Shown one piece after another: positions 8,771 to 17,615 of a stretch of 64,000 nucleotides of DNA. The stretch lies in the NCBI GenBank assembly GCA_017647795.1, contig JAGCJX010000015.1:62001-126000 (forward strand), written 5' to 3'. The first letter of the stretch is position 1. Each line of letters starts with the position of its first letter. Position numbers and translations under genes: made by a program. The notes beneath the pieces were generated by a model, which worked only from the letters and a program-made list of their open reading frames with translations, had not been told where the DNA came from and ran no database searches. The stretch is from Bacteroidales bacterium. Its GTDB lineage: Bacteria > Bacteroidota > Bacteroidia > Bacteroidales > UBA932.

Positions 8771-11071
8771 ATGGGAGAGAATTTAGTTATTGTTGAGTCA
8801 CCTGCCAAGGCAAAGACCATTGAAAAGTTCTTAGGAGAACATTATACTGTAAAATCCAGCTTCGGTCACATCCGAGATCTGTGCAAGAAAAATCTCGGCA
8901 TTGATACGGCCAAAGACTTCGAGCCGGAATACATCATTTCGGACGAGAAGAAGAAGGTAGTCAGCGAGTTGAAAGCCGCTGTCAAGAAGGCACAAACCGT
9001 CTGGCTAGCATCCGATGAAGACCGGGAAGGAGAGGCCATTGCATGGCACTTGCAAGAAACCCTCAACCTGGACCCGGCAAAGACAAAACGTATTGTGTTC
9101 CACGAAATCACCAAGAATGCGATCCTGCACGCCATCGAAAATCCGCGTGATATCGACATGAACCTGGTGATGGCCCAACAAGCCCGCCGCGTTCTGGACC
9201 GCTTGGTCGGATTCGAACTCTCCCCGATTCTCTGGAAGAAAATCAAACCCGCGCTCTCCGCTGGTCGTGTGCAATCCGTTGCCCTTCGCCTGATTGTGGA
9301 CCGCGAACGGGAGATCATGAACTTCAAATCCCAATCCTACTTCAAAGTTGAAGGTCAGTTTCACCCGGAAGGAACACCGGCCCGTACCAAGATCAAAGGG
9401 GCTGTGAGCCGCCGCTTGAGCACGCTGGACGAAGCACAAGCCTTGTTGGAAGCTTGTCAACAAGCCACCTTCCGCATCTCCCGCATTGAGAAGAAAGAAT
9501 CGAACCGGACCCCGGCTCCGCCTTTCACCACCTCTTCCCTCCAACAAGAAGCCGCCCGCAAGTTCGGGTTCTCGGTTGGTCAGACCATGAGCATTGCCCA
9601 AAAGCTCTACGAGGCCGGTTTGATCACGTACATGCGTACCGACTCCACCAACCTCTCCCAATTGGCCATCAACACCGCAAAAGCCTGCATTGAAGAACAA
9701 TTTGGCCCGGAATATTCCAAACCGCGCCAATACAAGACCCATAGCAAGGGTGCTCAAGAAGCCCACGAGGCCATCCGTCCGACCTACATCGACCGCGAGA
9801 CCATCGAGGGTACTGCAACCGAGCGCAAACTCTACAGCCTGATCTGGAAACGGACCGTTGCCTCCCAAATGGCCGACGCCCGCTTGGAAAAGACCACCCT
9901 GACCCTGTCCGCAGCAGGCGTAAAGGATGATTTCGTGTCCCAAGCCCAACAAGTGTTGTTCGACGGATTCTTAAAACTCTACATCGAATCCAAAGACGAC
10001 GAACCGGAAAACGAAGACGAAGAAACCTTGTTGCCTCCGTTGTCGTTGGAACAAGGCATGAAGACCTTGGAAATCCAAGCCACAGAGCGGTACACCCTGC
10101 ATCCCCTGCGTTACACCGAGGCCTCCCTGGTGAAAAAGATGGAAGAACTTGGCATTGGCCGTCCTTCCACCTATGCACCTACCATTTCCACCATCAGCAA
10201 CCGCGGCTACATCCTCAAGGACGACCGCAAAGGCGAGGAGAAAACCATCACCCAGCTGATCCTGAAGAACGGAGCCATCACCTCCACCACCAAACGGGAA
10301 GTCTTTGGTTCTGAAAAAGGAAAATTGTGCCCGGAAAACATCGGCATCGTGGTGACCGACTTCCTGGCATCCCACTTCCCGGACATTTTGGATTACGGAT
10401 TCACCGCCCACGTCGAAGAAAGTTTTGACGCCATTGCTGCCGGTGAAAAAGAATGGGTTCCGACCATCCGCCTCTTCTACGGTCCTTTCCACAAACTGGT
10501 GGAAGATACCACCCAAGAGGCCGCTCCGACCAAAGCCGAACGCGAACTGGGCGTGGATCCCAAGACTGGTAAAATCGTTGTGGCCCGCATCGGCCGCTTC
10601 GGACCCCTGGTACAAATTGGAACCAACGACGACCCTGAGAAGAAATTTGCCAGCCTGACCAAAGGCCAGCTCATTGAAAACATCACCCTGGAAGAAGCCT
10701 TGCAACTGTTTGCCCTGCCCCGCCAATTGGGTGAATGGAACGGAAAGCCCATCAGCTGTGCCATCGGCCGCTTCGGACCCTATGTCAAATACGGATCCAG
10801 CTTTGTGTCATTGGGCAAACAATACGACCCCTACACCGTTACCTTGGAAGAAGCCATCGGCCTGATCCAAGCCAACGAAGAAAAGAACGCCAAGAAAGAG
10901 ATTTTGGACTTCCCGGAAGCCGGCATCCAGGTCTTGAACGGACGCTTCGGCCCCTACATCAAACAAGGCAAGAACAACTACAAGATTCCGAAAGGCACCA
11001 ACCCGGAAACCCTGACCTTGGAAGCTTGCCAACAAATCATCGAACAGACCCCTACAAAGGCAAAGAAATAA
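8771..11071 (+). CDS. topA: DNA topoisomerase I
   Basis: A type IA topoisomerase that relaxes negative supercoils by single-strand passage. The 766-residue protein has the N-terminal TOPRIM domain (NLVIVESPAKAKTIEKF; SDEDREGEAIAW), the nucleophile Tyr287 in ITYMRTDST, and the central domain GIGRPSTYAPTIS. The C-terminus carries no cysteine zinc ribbons but has three short repeats with an (I/N)GRFGP core, a known variant. The ATG at 8771 is chosen because the TOPRIM motif follows at once; the promoter covers the upstream in-frame ATG. It overlaps the end of ispD by 20 bases. Confidence 0.96.
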   Translation: MGENLVIVESPAKAKTIEKFLGEHYTVKSSFGHIRDLCKKNLGIDTAKDFEPEYIISDEKKKVVSELKAAVKKAQTVWLASDEDREGEAIAWHLQETLNLDPAKTKRIVFHEITKNAILHAIENPRDIDMNLVMAQQARRVLDRLVGFELSPILWKKIKPALSAGRVQSVALRLIVDREREIMNFKSQSYFKVEGQFHPEGTPARTKIKGAVSRRLSTLDEAQALLEACQQATFRISRIEKKESNRTPAPPFTTSSLQQEAARKFGFSVGQTMSIAQKLYEAGLITYMRTDSTNLSQLAINTAKACIEEQFGPEYSKPRQYKTHSKGAQEAHEAIRPTYIDRETIEGTATERKLYSLIWKRTVASQMADARLEKTTLTLSAAGVKDDFVSQAQQVLFDGFLKLYIESKDDEPENEDEETLLPPLSLEQGMKTLEIQATERYTLHPLRYTEASLVKKMEELGIGRPSTYAPTISTISNRGYILKDDRKGEEKTITQLILKNGAITSTTKREVFGSEKGKLCPENIGIVVTDFLASHFPDILDYGFTAHVEESFDAIAAGEKEWVPTIRLFYGPFHKLVEDTTQEAAPTKAERELGVDPKTGKIVVARIGRFGPLVQIGTNDDPEKKFASLTKGQLIENITLEEALQLFALPRQLGEWNGKPISCAIGRFGPYVKYGSSFVSLGKQYDPYTVTLEEAIGLIQANEEKNAKKEILDFPEAGIQVLNGRFGPYIKQGKNNYKIPKGTNPETLTLEACQQIIEQTPTKAKK

Positions 11072-11738
11072 ACAGCTGAGCCAATTGCCAGTCTTCCGGC
11101 GTAGTCAACTTGATGTTGAATCGGCTGCCCGGCAAGAACGACAACGGATGACCTGCCGCCTCTACCACCGACGCATCGTCGGTGAAGGAGGTCTGGTACG
11201 GTCGTACATAGGCTTCCAACAGCCAGTCTGACCGGAAAATCTGAGGAGTCTGAACCCCCAGGAACAACGAACGGTCCACCGGTTCGGTCAACAGCCGGCC
11301 GTTGCTGTCCGGTTTTCGGCTGCGCAACGAATCCACCACATCGACGTACGGAATGGCACTGCCTTCCTCCTCCGCCAACCGAAAGGCGGCCTCAATCATA
11401 TCAACCGTCGCAAACGGACGCACCGCGTCGTGCACCGCCACCAACGCACCGGGCTCCACGTATTTCAAACCGTTTTTCACCGAATGGAAGCGCGTAATTC
11501 CCCCGGTCACCAGGCGATGACGAACCCGAAACTGGGCTTGACGGCAGTAGTCTTTCCACTCCTCCCGAATGCTCTCGTTCATCACCACGATGATCTCCAC
11601 CGGCGTGGACAAACGTTGGAACAATTCGATGGTACGGCGCAGAACCGGCTTTCCTTCCAGCTCCAGCAATTGCTTCGGACGATCGGCTCCCATCCGGGTT
11701 CCCGTACCGCCGGCAGTGATGATGACGTAACGTTTCAT
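11052..11738 (-). CDS. ispD: 2-C-methyl-D-erythritol 4-phosphate cytidylyltransferase
   Basis: IspD transfers CMP to methylerythritol phosphate in the non-mevalonate isoprenoid pathway, which also supplies the dimethylallyl group used by MiaA (43.2 kb). The 228-residue protein begins with the nucleotide-binding motif AGGTGTRMGADRPKQ and has the conserved VAVHDAVRPF segment in the middle. The frame is open a further 76 codons upstream, but that stretch runs antisense into purH and lacks family similarity, so the ATG at 11738 is used. Its promoter is visible just upstream. Convergent with topA. Confidence 0.95.
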   Translation of the reverse strand: MKRYVIITAGGTGTRMGADRPKQLLELEGKPVLRRTIELFQRLSTPVEIIVVMNESIREEWKDYCRQAQFRVRHRLVTGGITRFHSVKNGLKYVEPGALVAVHDAVRPFATVDMIEAAFRLAEEEGSAIPYVDVVDSLRSRKPDSNGRLLTEPVDRSLFLGVQTPQIFRSDWLLEAYVRPYQTSFTDDASVVEAAGHPLSFLPGSRFNIKLTTPEDWQLAQLFISLPL

Positions 11739-11756
11739 ATTTTTAAAGTTGGTGTG

Positions 11757-11789
11757 CAAATATAATCGATAAGCACCACTTTTTTCAAT
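11757..11789 (-). promoter_or_regulatory. ispD promoter
   Basis: The complement of 11757-11764 is TATATTTG, a full -7 match. ATTG, 3 of 4 to the -33 box, lies 21 bases upstream on the minus strand. The region is shared with the divergent purH promoter. Confidence 0.5.
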
Positions 11790-11826
11790 TGTTTTTAGTA
11801 ATTTTACGCGATTAAAATTTGAGCCT

Positions 11827-13362
11827 ATGTCATCGCAAAACGAAATGAAAAGAATAAACCGGGCATTGATCTCCGTATACCACAAAGACGGCCTGGAAAA
11901 CATTGTAAACAAATTGATTGAACTCGGTGTTGAAATCATCTCCACCGGTGGAACGTATGACTTCATCCAAGCCTTGGGACACCCCGTGACTGCAGTGGAA
12001 AGCCTGACCGGTTACCCGTCCATCTTCGGAGGTCGTGTCAAGACCTTGCACCCGAAGATTTTTGGTGGCATTCTTTTCCGTCGCGATGATGCTGGCGACT
12101 TGGTAGAAAGCAACAGTTACGAAATCCCCCCGATCGATCTGGTGATTGTTGATTTGTATCCCTTCGAACAATACGTGGCTGCCAAAGCATCCGAAGCAGA
12201 CATCATCGAGAAAATCGACATTGGAGGTATCTCCCTCATCCGTGCGGCTGCGAAAAACTTCAACGACGTAGTCATCGTTCCGGCCCAAGGCGGTTACGAA
12301 AAACTATACGAGCTGTTGGTAAAACAAGAAGGTTGCACCACCTTGGCTGACCGCAAATGGTTCGCTGCGTACGCCTTCCAAACCAGCTCTCACTACGACA
12401 CCATGATCTACCGTTACTTCAACGAAGAACAAGGCCTTCCTTCGTTCAGTGAAAGCATCTGCGAAAGCATGCCGTTGCGCTACGGTGAAAACCCGCACCA
12501 AGCAGCCCGTTTCTACGGCTCGACCGACACCCTTCCCCGTCAATTGCACGGCAAGGAATTGTCTTACAACAACCTGCTGGACGTTGAAGCCGCTATGGAA
12601 TTGATCGCCGATTTCAACGACTGCGCCATGGCCGTGATCAAACACAACAACGCTTGTGGTTGCGCCGTCCGCCCGACCGTTCTCGAAGCTTGGAAAGCAG
12701 CCTTGGCCGGTGACCCGGTTTCTGCCTTCGGAGGCATCATCGTTTCCAACCGTCCGATCGACGCGGCTACCGCAGCAGAAATTGACAAGATCTTCTTTGA
12801 AGTCATCGTAGCTCCGGCTTACGAAGACGAAGCCTTGGCGATTTTGAAGAGCAAGAAGAACCGCATCATCCTGGTGAACGACAACGTAGCCCTCTCTTCT
12901 GTAAAATTCCGTTCGTTGCTGGGCGGTGCCTTGGTACAAGGACGCGACAGCCACGTGGAAACTCCGGAAGAATTGAAAACTGCAACCCAAGTAGCCCCGA
13001 CTGCTGCTCAAATTGACGATTTGATTTTTGCCAACATCTTGGTAAAACACTCCAAATCCAACGCCATCGTATTGGCCAAAGACCGCACGTTGTTGGCCAG
13101 CGGTGTCGGACAAACTTCCCGCGTGGACTCCCTCAAACAAGCCATTGAAAAAGCCAACCACTTTGGTTTCGACCTCAACGGCGCGGTGATGGCTTCTGAC
13201 GCGTTCTTCCCCTTCCCCGACTGCGTGGAAATCGCAGACAAAGCCGGCATTACCGCAGTGGTACACCCGGGCGGATCCATCCGTGACCAAGAAAGCATTG
13301 ACTACTGCGACCAACACAAAATGGCGATGGTCATCACTGGCAAACGCCACTTCAAACACTAA
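11827..13362 (+). CDS. purH: Bifunctional AICAR transformylase/IMP cyclohydrolase PurH
   Basis: PurH carries out the last two steps of IMP synthesis. The 511-residue protein has the MGS-like cyclohydrolase domain at the N-terminus (ALISVYHKDGLENIV, EIISTGGTYDFI, GGRVKTLHPKI) and the AICAR formyltransferase domain, with LRYGENPHQAARFY, VIKHNNACGCAV and the C-terminal VVHPGGSIRDQESID. Length matches the family. The start could be the first ATG or the one seven codons later. A possible promoter (AAAATTTG ending at 11821) would give a very short leader. It lies 36 bases before mreB, so readthrough into the mre operon is possible. Confidence 0.96.
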   Translation: MSSQNEMKRINRALISVYHKDGLENIVNKLIELGVEIISTGGTYDFIQALGHPVTAVESLTGYPSIFGGRVKTLHPKIFGGILFRRDDAGDLVESNSYEIPPIDLVIVDLYPFEQYVAAKASEADIIEKIDIGGISLIRAAAKNFNDVVIVPAQGGYEKLYELLVKQEGCTTLADRKWFAAYAFQTSSHYDTMIYRYFNEEQGLPSFSESICESMPLRYGENPHQAARFYGSTDTLPRQLHGKELSYNNLLDVEAAMELIADFNDCAMAVIKHNNACGCAVRPTVLEAWKAALAGDPVSAFGGIIVSNRPIDAATAAEIDKIFFEVIVAPAYEDEALAILKSKKNRIILVNDNVALSSVKFRSLLGGALVQGRDSHVETPEELKTATQVAPTAAQIDDLIFANILVKHSKSNAIVLAKDRTLLASGVGQTSRVDSLKQAIEKANHFGFDLNGAVMASDAFFPFPDCVEIADKAGITAVVHPGGSIRDQESIDYCDQHKMAMVITGKRHFKH

Positions 13363-13398
13363 ACCCTTGTAGAATCCACAAAAACGCAATTTCAATAA

Positions 13399-14418
13399 AT
13401 GGCATTTTCATTCCTGACCCAAGAACTGGCGATTGACCTCGGAACGGCCAACACCGTTGTCTTGGTGGACGGCAAGATCGTGGTGGACGAACCCTCGATC
13501 ATTGCCTTTGACCAAAATACAGGCAAACCCATTGCCGTTGGCCAACGTGCCAAACTGATGCACGAACGTACCAACCCGAACATCAAAACCGTACGCCCGT
13601 TGCGCGACGGTGTGATCGCAGACTTCCACGCTGCCGAGCACATGATCAAGGGCTTTGTCAAAATGATCAACCCCAAACGCTCCCTCTTTACCCCGAGCAT
13701 CAAAATGGTGGTTTGCGTTCCCTCCGGTAGTACCGAAGTGGAGATCCGTGCAATCCGGGACTCTTCTGAACACGCCGGTGGCCGTGACGTATACATGATT
13801 TTTGAACCGATGGCAGCCGCCATGGGGATTGGCCTGGACGTAGAAGCTCCGGCCGGTCACATGGTCGTAGACATCGGAGGAGGTACCACCGAGATCGCGG
13901 TGATTTCCTTGGGCGGCATCGTATGCAGCCAAAGTATCCGTGTAGCGGGTGACGTCTTCACCTCAGAAATCCAACAATACATGCGTCAACAACACAACAT
14001 CAAAGTGGGTGAATTGACCTCCGAAGAGATCAAGATCAACATCGGAGCTGCCATCCGCGACCTGGATGTAAAACCGGATCCGTTCATCGTTCGCGGTCCG
14101 AACATCATGACCGCACACCCCGTTGAAATCGCGGTAACCAGCGAAGAGGTGGCTCACTGTCTGGACAAATCGTTGGCGAAGATCGAAACCTCCATCCTCC
14201 AAGTCTTGGAACAAACTCCTCCGGAATTGTACCAGGATATCGTAGAAAAAGGTATTTTCCTCACCGGTGGTGGCGCCTTGCTCCGCGGTTTGGACAAACG
14301 TCTCTACGAAAAGATCAACATCCCGTTCCACGTAGCCGAAGACCCGCTTCGCGCTGTGGCTCGCGGTACCAGTTTGGCGCTGAAAGGTTCTGCCCACTAC
14401 TCATTCTTGATGCGTTAA
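13399..14418 (+). CDS. mreB: Rod shape-determining protein MreB
   Basis: An actin-like ATPase whose membrane-bound filaments direct lateral wall synthesis. The 339-residue protein shows the actin-fold phosphate loops (IDLGTANTVV near residue 13, VVDIGGGTTEIAV near 156) and the adenosine motif LTGGGALLRGLD near 290. The N-terminal MAFSFLTQE forms the short amphipathic membrane helix. First gene of mreB-mreC-mreD-mrdA-rodA, all on one strand with gaps of under 10 bases or overlaps, which implies a single transcript and a rod or short-rod cell. Confidence 0.97.
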   Translation: MAFSFLTQELAIDLGTANTVVLVDGKIVVDEPSIIAFDQNTGKPIAVGQRAKLMHERTNPNIKTVRPLRDGVIADFHAAEHMIKGFVKMINPKRSLFTPSIKMVVCVPSGSTEVEIRAIRDSSEHAGGRDVYMIFEPMAAAMGIGLDVEAPAGHMVVDIGGGTTEIAVISLGGIVCSQSIRVAGDVFTSEIQQYMRQQHNIKVGELTSEEIKINIGAAIRDLDVKPDPFIVRGPNIMTAHPVEIAVTSEEVAHCLDKSLAKIETSILQVLEQTPPELYQDIVEKGIFLTGGGALLRGLDKRLYEKINIPFHVAEDPLRAVARGTSLALKGSAHYSFLMR

Positions 14419-14427
14419 CCCTCAACA

Positions 14428-15246
14428 ATGGGCAAGAACATCTCTTTCTTACGCGTACTCATCATCGCAATCACCTTCCTCGCTTTGGAGGGTGTTTGCG
14501 TTTTATTGATTTCTCGCAACAGCATCCTGCAACAGACCCAATTGGTCCTCTCCTTGCGTCAGGTCCAACAAATCGGGTGGAAACGCATTGCCAAACGGCA
14601 ATATGCCAACCAACTGGAAACAACCAACGAAATGCTGGTGCGGGAGAACCAACGCCTCCTTGCACAAAACCAGTGGCTGGAAACACTCGTCAACGAGCAA
14701 GCGTACAAAGACAGCAGTTGTTTCTTACCGGAACCTCACCGTTTTCAGTACATCGCAGCGGAAGTCATCCGCAACGAAACCGACCGTCAACACAACGTCC
14801 TTTTCCTGAACAAAGGACGAGCTGACGGTATCCATCCGGACATGGGAGTCATCACAACGCAAGGCGTAGTCGGCTTCGTAAACGGAGTCAGTGAACACTT
14901 CTGCCAGGTCATTTCCCTGCTGGACATTGACCGGGGCATCACCGGAACCCTGACCCGAACCAGCACCTTCGGTCCCATCCGGTGGGACGGACGCCGGGCA
15001 GACCGCGTCGTGATGGAAGAGATCCCGATCCACACCTCCTTTGAGGCCGGCGACACCGTTGTTACCAGCGGGTTCTCCCAACTCTTCCCGAAAGGCATCC
15101 CCCTGGGCCGCGTGGCCGAACACGAATTGGTGGATGGGGTGAGCTACCGCCTCTACATCGATTTGTTTGAGAACTTCCGTTCCCTGCACTTCGTTTACAT
15201 TGTATCCAACACCCAACAAGCAGAAATCGAAGGCCTCCTGTTATGA
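14428..15246 (+). CDS. mreC: Rod shape-determining protein MreC
   Basis: MreC is the periplasmic scaffold that activates the PBP2-RodA synthase. The 272-residue protein has one membrane helix (about 9-28), a coiled coil with heptads of Q, L and N (about 38-92), and the double beta-barrel domain with VITTQGVVGFVNGV and DTVVTSGFSQLFPKGIPLG. It ends in TGA, whose ATGA overlap holds the mreD start. This shows that TGA is read as stop in this genome, relevant to rimM. Confidence 0.94.
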   Translation: MGKNISFLRVLIIAITFLALEGVCVLLISRNSILQQTQLVLSLRQVQQIGWKRIAKRQYANQLETTNEMLVRENQRLLAQNQWLETLVNEQAYKDSSCFLPEPHRFQYIAAEVIRNETDRQHNVLFLNKGRADGIHPDMGVITTQGVVGFVNGVSEHFCQVISLLDIDRGITGTLTRTSTFGPIRWDGRRADRVVMEEIPIHTSFEAGDTVVTSGFSQLFPKGIPLGRVAEHELVDGVSYRLYIDLFENFRSLHFVYIVSNTQQAEIEGLLL

Positions 15247-15752
15247 TCAAATCCAACCACTTTGTCCTGCTCGCTATCCTGATTGTGCTGCTGCAAGCCG
15301 TTCTGGATAATTATGTGGCATTCAACGCCTCGATTTACCTGATGCTGACACCCCTCATCCTGTGCCTGATGCCCAACCGCCTGCGCGGAATCCCGATGCT
15401 CCTGGCAGCCTTCTTCCTCGGTTTGGTCAGCGACCTGTTGGGCAATGGTATTCTGGGTATGAGTGCTTCGGCGATGATGGTACTGGTCCTGGTCCGCTAC
15501 CCATTGATCCGTGCATTCACCAACGAAAATTCGCTGGAGAAATACGTTTACCCCAGTCCCCTCAGCATGGGTCCAGCCCGTTTCGCCGGTTACCTGCTGA
15601 TCCTGTATTTTGTTTTCCTATGCATCTACGTAAAATGGGACAGCGCCGGCCTGGTTCCGACCTCCCTGATTTTGGGCCGCATCGTCCTGGGCACCTTGCT
15701 GAATGCGGGCATCGGTTACTTCTTTGCGTGGATGGTCGTTCGTGAAGAATAG
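15243..15752 (+). CDS. mreD: Rod shape-determining protein MreD
   Basis: A small integral membrane partner of MreC. The 169-residue product is almost wholly hydrophobic with about five membrane segments. Sequence similarity in this family is weak, so the call rests on size, topology and position: it starts inside the mreC stop codon and is followed 9 bases later by the PBP2 gene. The segment around FFLGLVSDLLGNGILGMSA resembles the conserved MreD motif. Confidence 0.9.
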   Translation: MIKSNHFVLLAILIVLLQAVLDNYVAFNASIYLMLTPLILCLMPNRLRGIPMLLAAFFLGLVSDLLGNGILGMSASAMMVLVLVRYPLIRAFTNENSLEKYVYPSPLSMGPARFAGYLLILYFVFLCIYVKWDSAGLVPTSLILGRIVLGTLLNAGIGYFFAWMVVREE

Positions 15753-15761
15753 AAGAGCGCT

Positions 15762-17615
15762 ATGGCAAAGGACCAATACAAACAACACCTGCTAACCCTC
15801 GGGATGGGCGTGTTCTTCCTGATCATCCTGATTCGGCTTTTCAACATCCAAATCATTGATACACAATACAAAGTAACAGCAGACAACAACGCCCTGCGTT
15901 ACATCACCAAATACCCGGTCCGCGGACGGATTCTGGACCGGAACGGTCTGGTCCTCGTGGATAATGCGTACTCGTACGACATCCAGGTCACTCCCTACGA
16001 CGTCAAGCCCTTTGATACCCTGGCCCTGTGCCGCATCTTCAACCTCAACCCGGAAGATGTACATGCAACCTTTGCCGAGTACCGGAAGTACCGCACCCGC
16101 ATCGGATTCCAAAGCAAGACCTTCCTCAAGCAGGTCACCCAGGACCAATACAGCCATTTCCTGGAAATGAGCCATCACTTCCCCGGCTTCACCGCGGTCC
16201 CCCGAACCATCCGAAGTTACCCCTACAATGCCGGTGGAAACCTGCTGGGCTATGTATCGGAAGTGGACGCGAACTACCTGAAGAAACACCCCGAATACCA
16301 AAGTGGTGACTACGCCGGGAAAACAGGCCTCGAACTGCTCTGCGAAGAGGAATTGCGCGGAGAGAAAGGCTACAACATCTACCTGCGGAACGTACACAAC
16401 CGCATCCAGGACTCGTACCGTGAAGGGGAATTTGACAAGCCCGCGGTTGCCGGCCGCGATGTCCGCACCACCATCGATGCAGAACTTCAACAATACGGGG
16501 AATACCTCATGCAAAACAAGGTGGGCAGCATCGTCGCCATAGAACCCTCCACCGGAGAAATCCTTTCGATGGTTTCCAGTCCGGGGATCCACGTTTCCAT
16601 CCTGGCCGAAATCGGCAAACACTATGGAGACATTGCCTCGGACCCGTTCAAACCCATGTTCAACCGGGCTGTAATGTCCCCCCAACCCCCGGGCTCCGTT
16701 TTCAAACTGGTCAACGCACTGATTGGCCTGCAGGATGGTGTCGTAAGCACACACACCGAACACCGGTGCAACGATGGCTTCCGAGCCTCTGGCATCCGCG
16801 TCGGTTGCCACACCCACCCTTCCCCCGTGGATTTCCGGGAATCAATCATGATGTCCTGCAATGCCTATTACTGCGAACTGTTCCGCGACATCCTGCACAA
16901 CTCGGCACACGATTCGATTCAAGCCGCCTTCACCCACTGGCGGGAACTGGTCCAAAGTTTCGGCTTTGGCAAAAAGCTGGGCAGTGACTTCCCGGCTGAG
17001 CAAAGTGGCTACGTCCCGGATGCCTCCCTCTACAACCGGGTGTACGGCCGCCGCGGTTGGAGTGCCCTCTCGGTGATTTCCCTGTCCATCGGACAAGGCG
17101 AATTGGGTTGTACCCCCTTGCACCTGGCCAACCTCGGAGCCATCCTGGCCAACCGGGGCCACTACTACATCCCCCACATCCTCAAAGCCACCGACTCCAC
17201 CGGCCTGGACCCGAAATACACCGAACCCGTCCACACCCTCGTGGACCCGAAACACTTTGAACCCGTCATCGACGGGATGTACCGTGCGGTAAACTCACCG
17301 CCAGGCTCCGGCGCAACCGGCCGTCTGGCAGCCGCTGACAGCCTGTCCATCTGCGGAAAAACGGGAACCTCACAAAACCCCCACGGGGACGACCACTCGG
17401 TCTTCGTTTGCTTTGCCCCGCGGGAAAACCCCAAGATCGCAGTTGCCGTTTACATTGAAAATGCAGGAGCCGGCGGATCATGGGCCGCACCAACTGCCGG
17501 GCTGATGGTAGAAAAATACCTCAACCGCGAGATCAGCGAAAACAAAAAATGGATTGAAGACCGCCTCGTACAAGCCAACCTCTTGGAAAAGGCACGACCG
17601 AAAAAGAAACCATGA
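15762..17615 (+). CDS. mrdA: Penicillin-binding protein 2 (elongasome transpeptidase)
   Basis: A class B PBP that crosslinks glycan made by RodA during elongation. The 617-residue protein has a N-terminal membrane anchor (12-30), the pedestal domain with RGRILDRNGLVL at 54-65, and the transpeptidase domain: S312 in GSVFK, SCN at 365-367 and KTG at 533-535. The C-terminus is lysine-rich. It ends in TGA, overlapping the rodA ATG. Its place between mreD and rodA fixes the role as PBP2 rather than the divisional PBP3. Confidence 0.95.
   Translation: MAKDQYKQHLLTLGMGVFFLIILIRLFNIQIIDTQYKVTADNNALRYITKYPVRGRILDRNGLVLVDNAYSYDIQVTPYDVKPFDTLALCRIFNLNPEDVHATFAEYRKYRTRIGFQSKTFLKQVTQDQYSHFLEMSHHFPGFTAVPRTIRSYPYNAGGNLLGYVSEVDANYLKKHPEYQSGDYAGKTGLELLCEEELRGEKGYNIYLRNVHNRIQDSYREGEFDKPAVAGRDVRTTIDAELQQYGEYLMQNKVGSIVAIEPSTGEILSMVSSPGIHVSILAEIGKHYGDIASDPFKPMFNRAVMSPQPPGSVFKLVNALIGLQDGVVSTHTEHRCNDGFRASGIRVGCHTHPSPVDFRESIMMSCNAYYCELFRDILHNSAHDSIQAAFTHWRELVQSFGFGKKLGSDFPAEQSGYVPDASLYNRVYGRRGWSALSVISLSIGQGELGCTPLHLANLGAILANRGHYYIPHILKATDSTGLDPKYTEPVHTLVDPKHFEPVIDGMYRAVNSPPGSGATGRLAAADSLSICGKTGTSQNPHGDDHSVFVCFAPRENPKIAVAVYIENAGAGGSWAAPTAGLMVEKYLNREISENKKWIEDRLVQANLLEKARPKKKP

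Noticed and set aside
9005..10726. Long antisense frames across topA (up to 315 codons)
   Set aside because: They lie wholly within an unmistakable topA and have no family features; long antisense frames are common under this codon bias. The same holds for those opposite gcvP, purH, pepD, mrdA and the M16 gene.
11739..11966. 76-codon N-terminal extension of ispD
   Set aside because: It overlaps the start of purH in antisense and the ispD promoter, and the family start fits the ATG at 11738.
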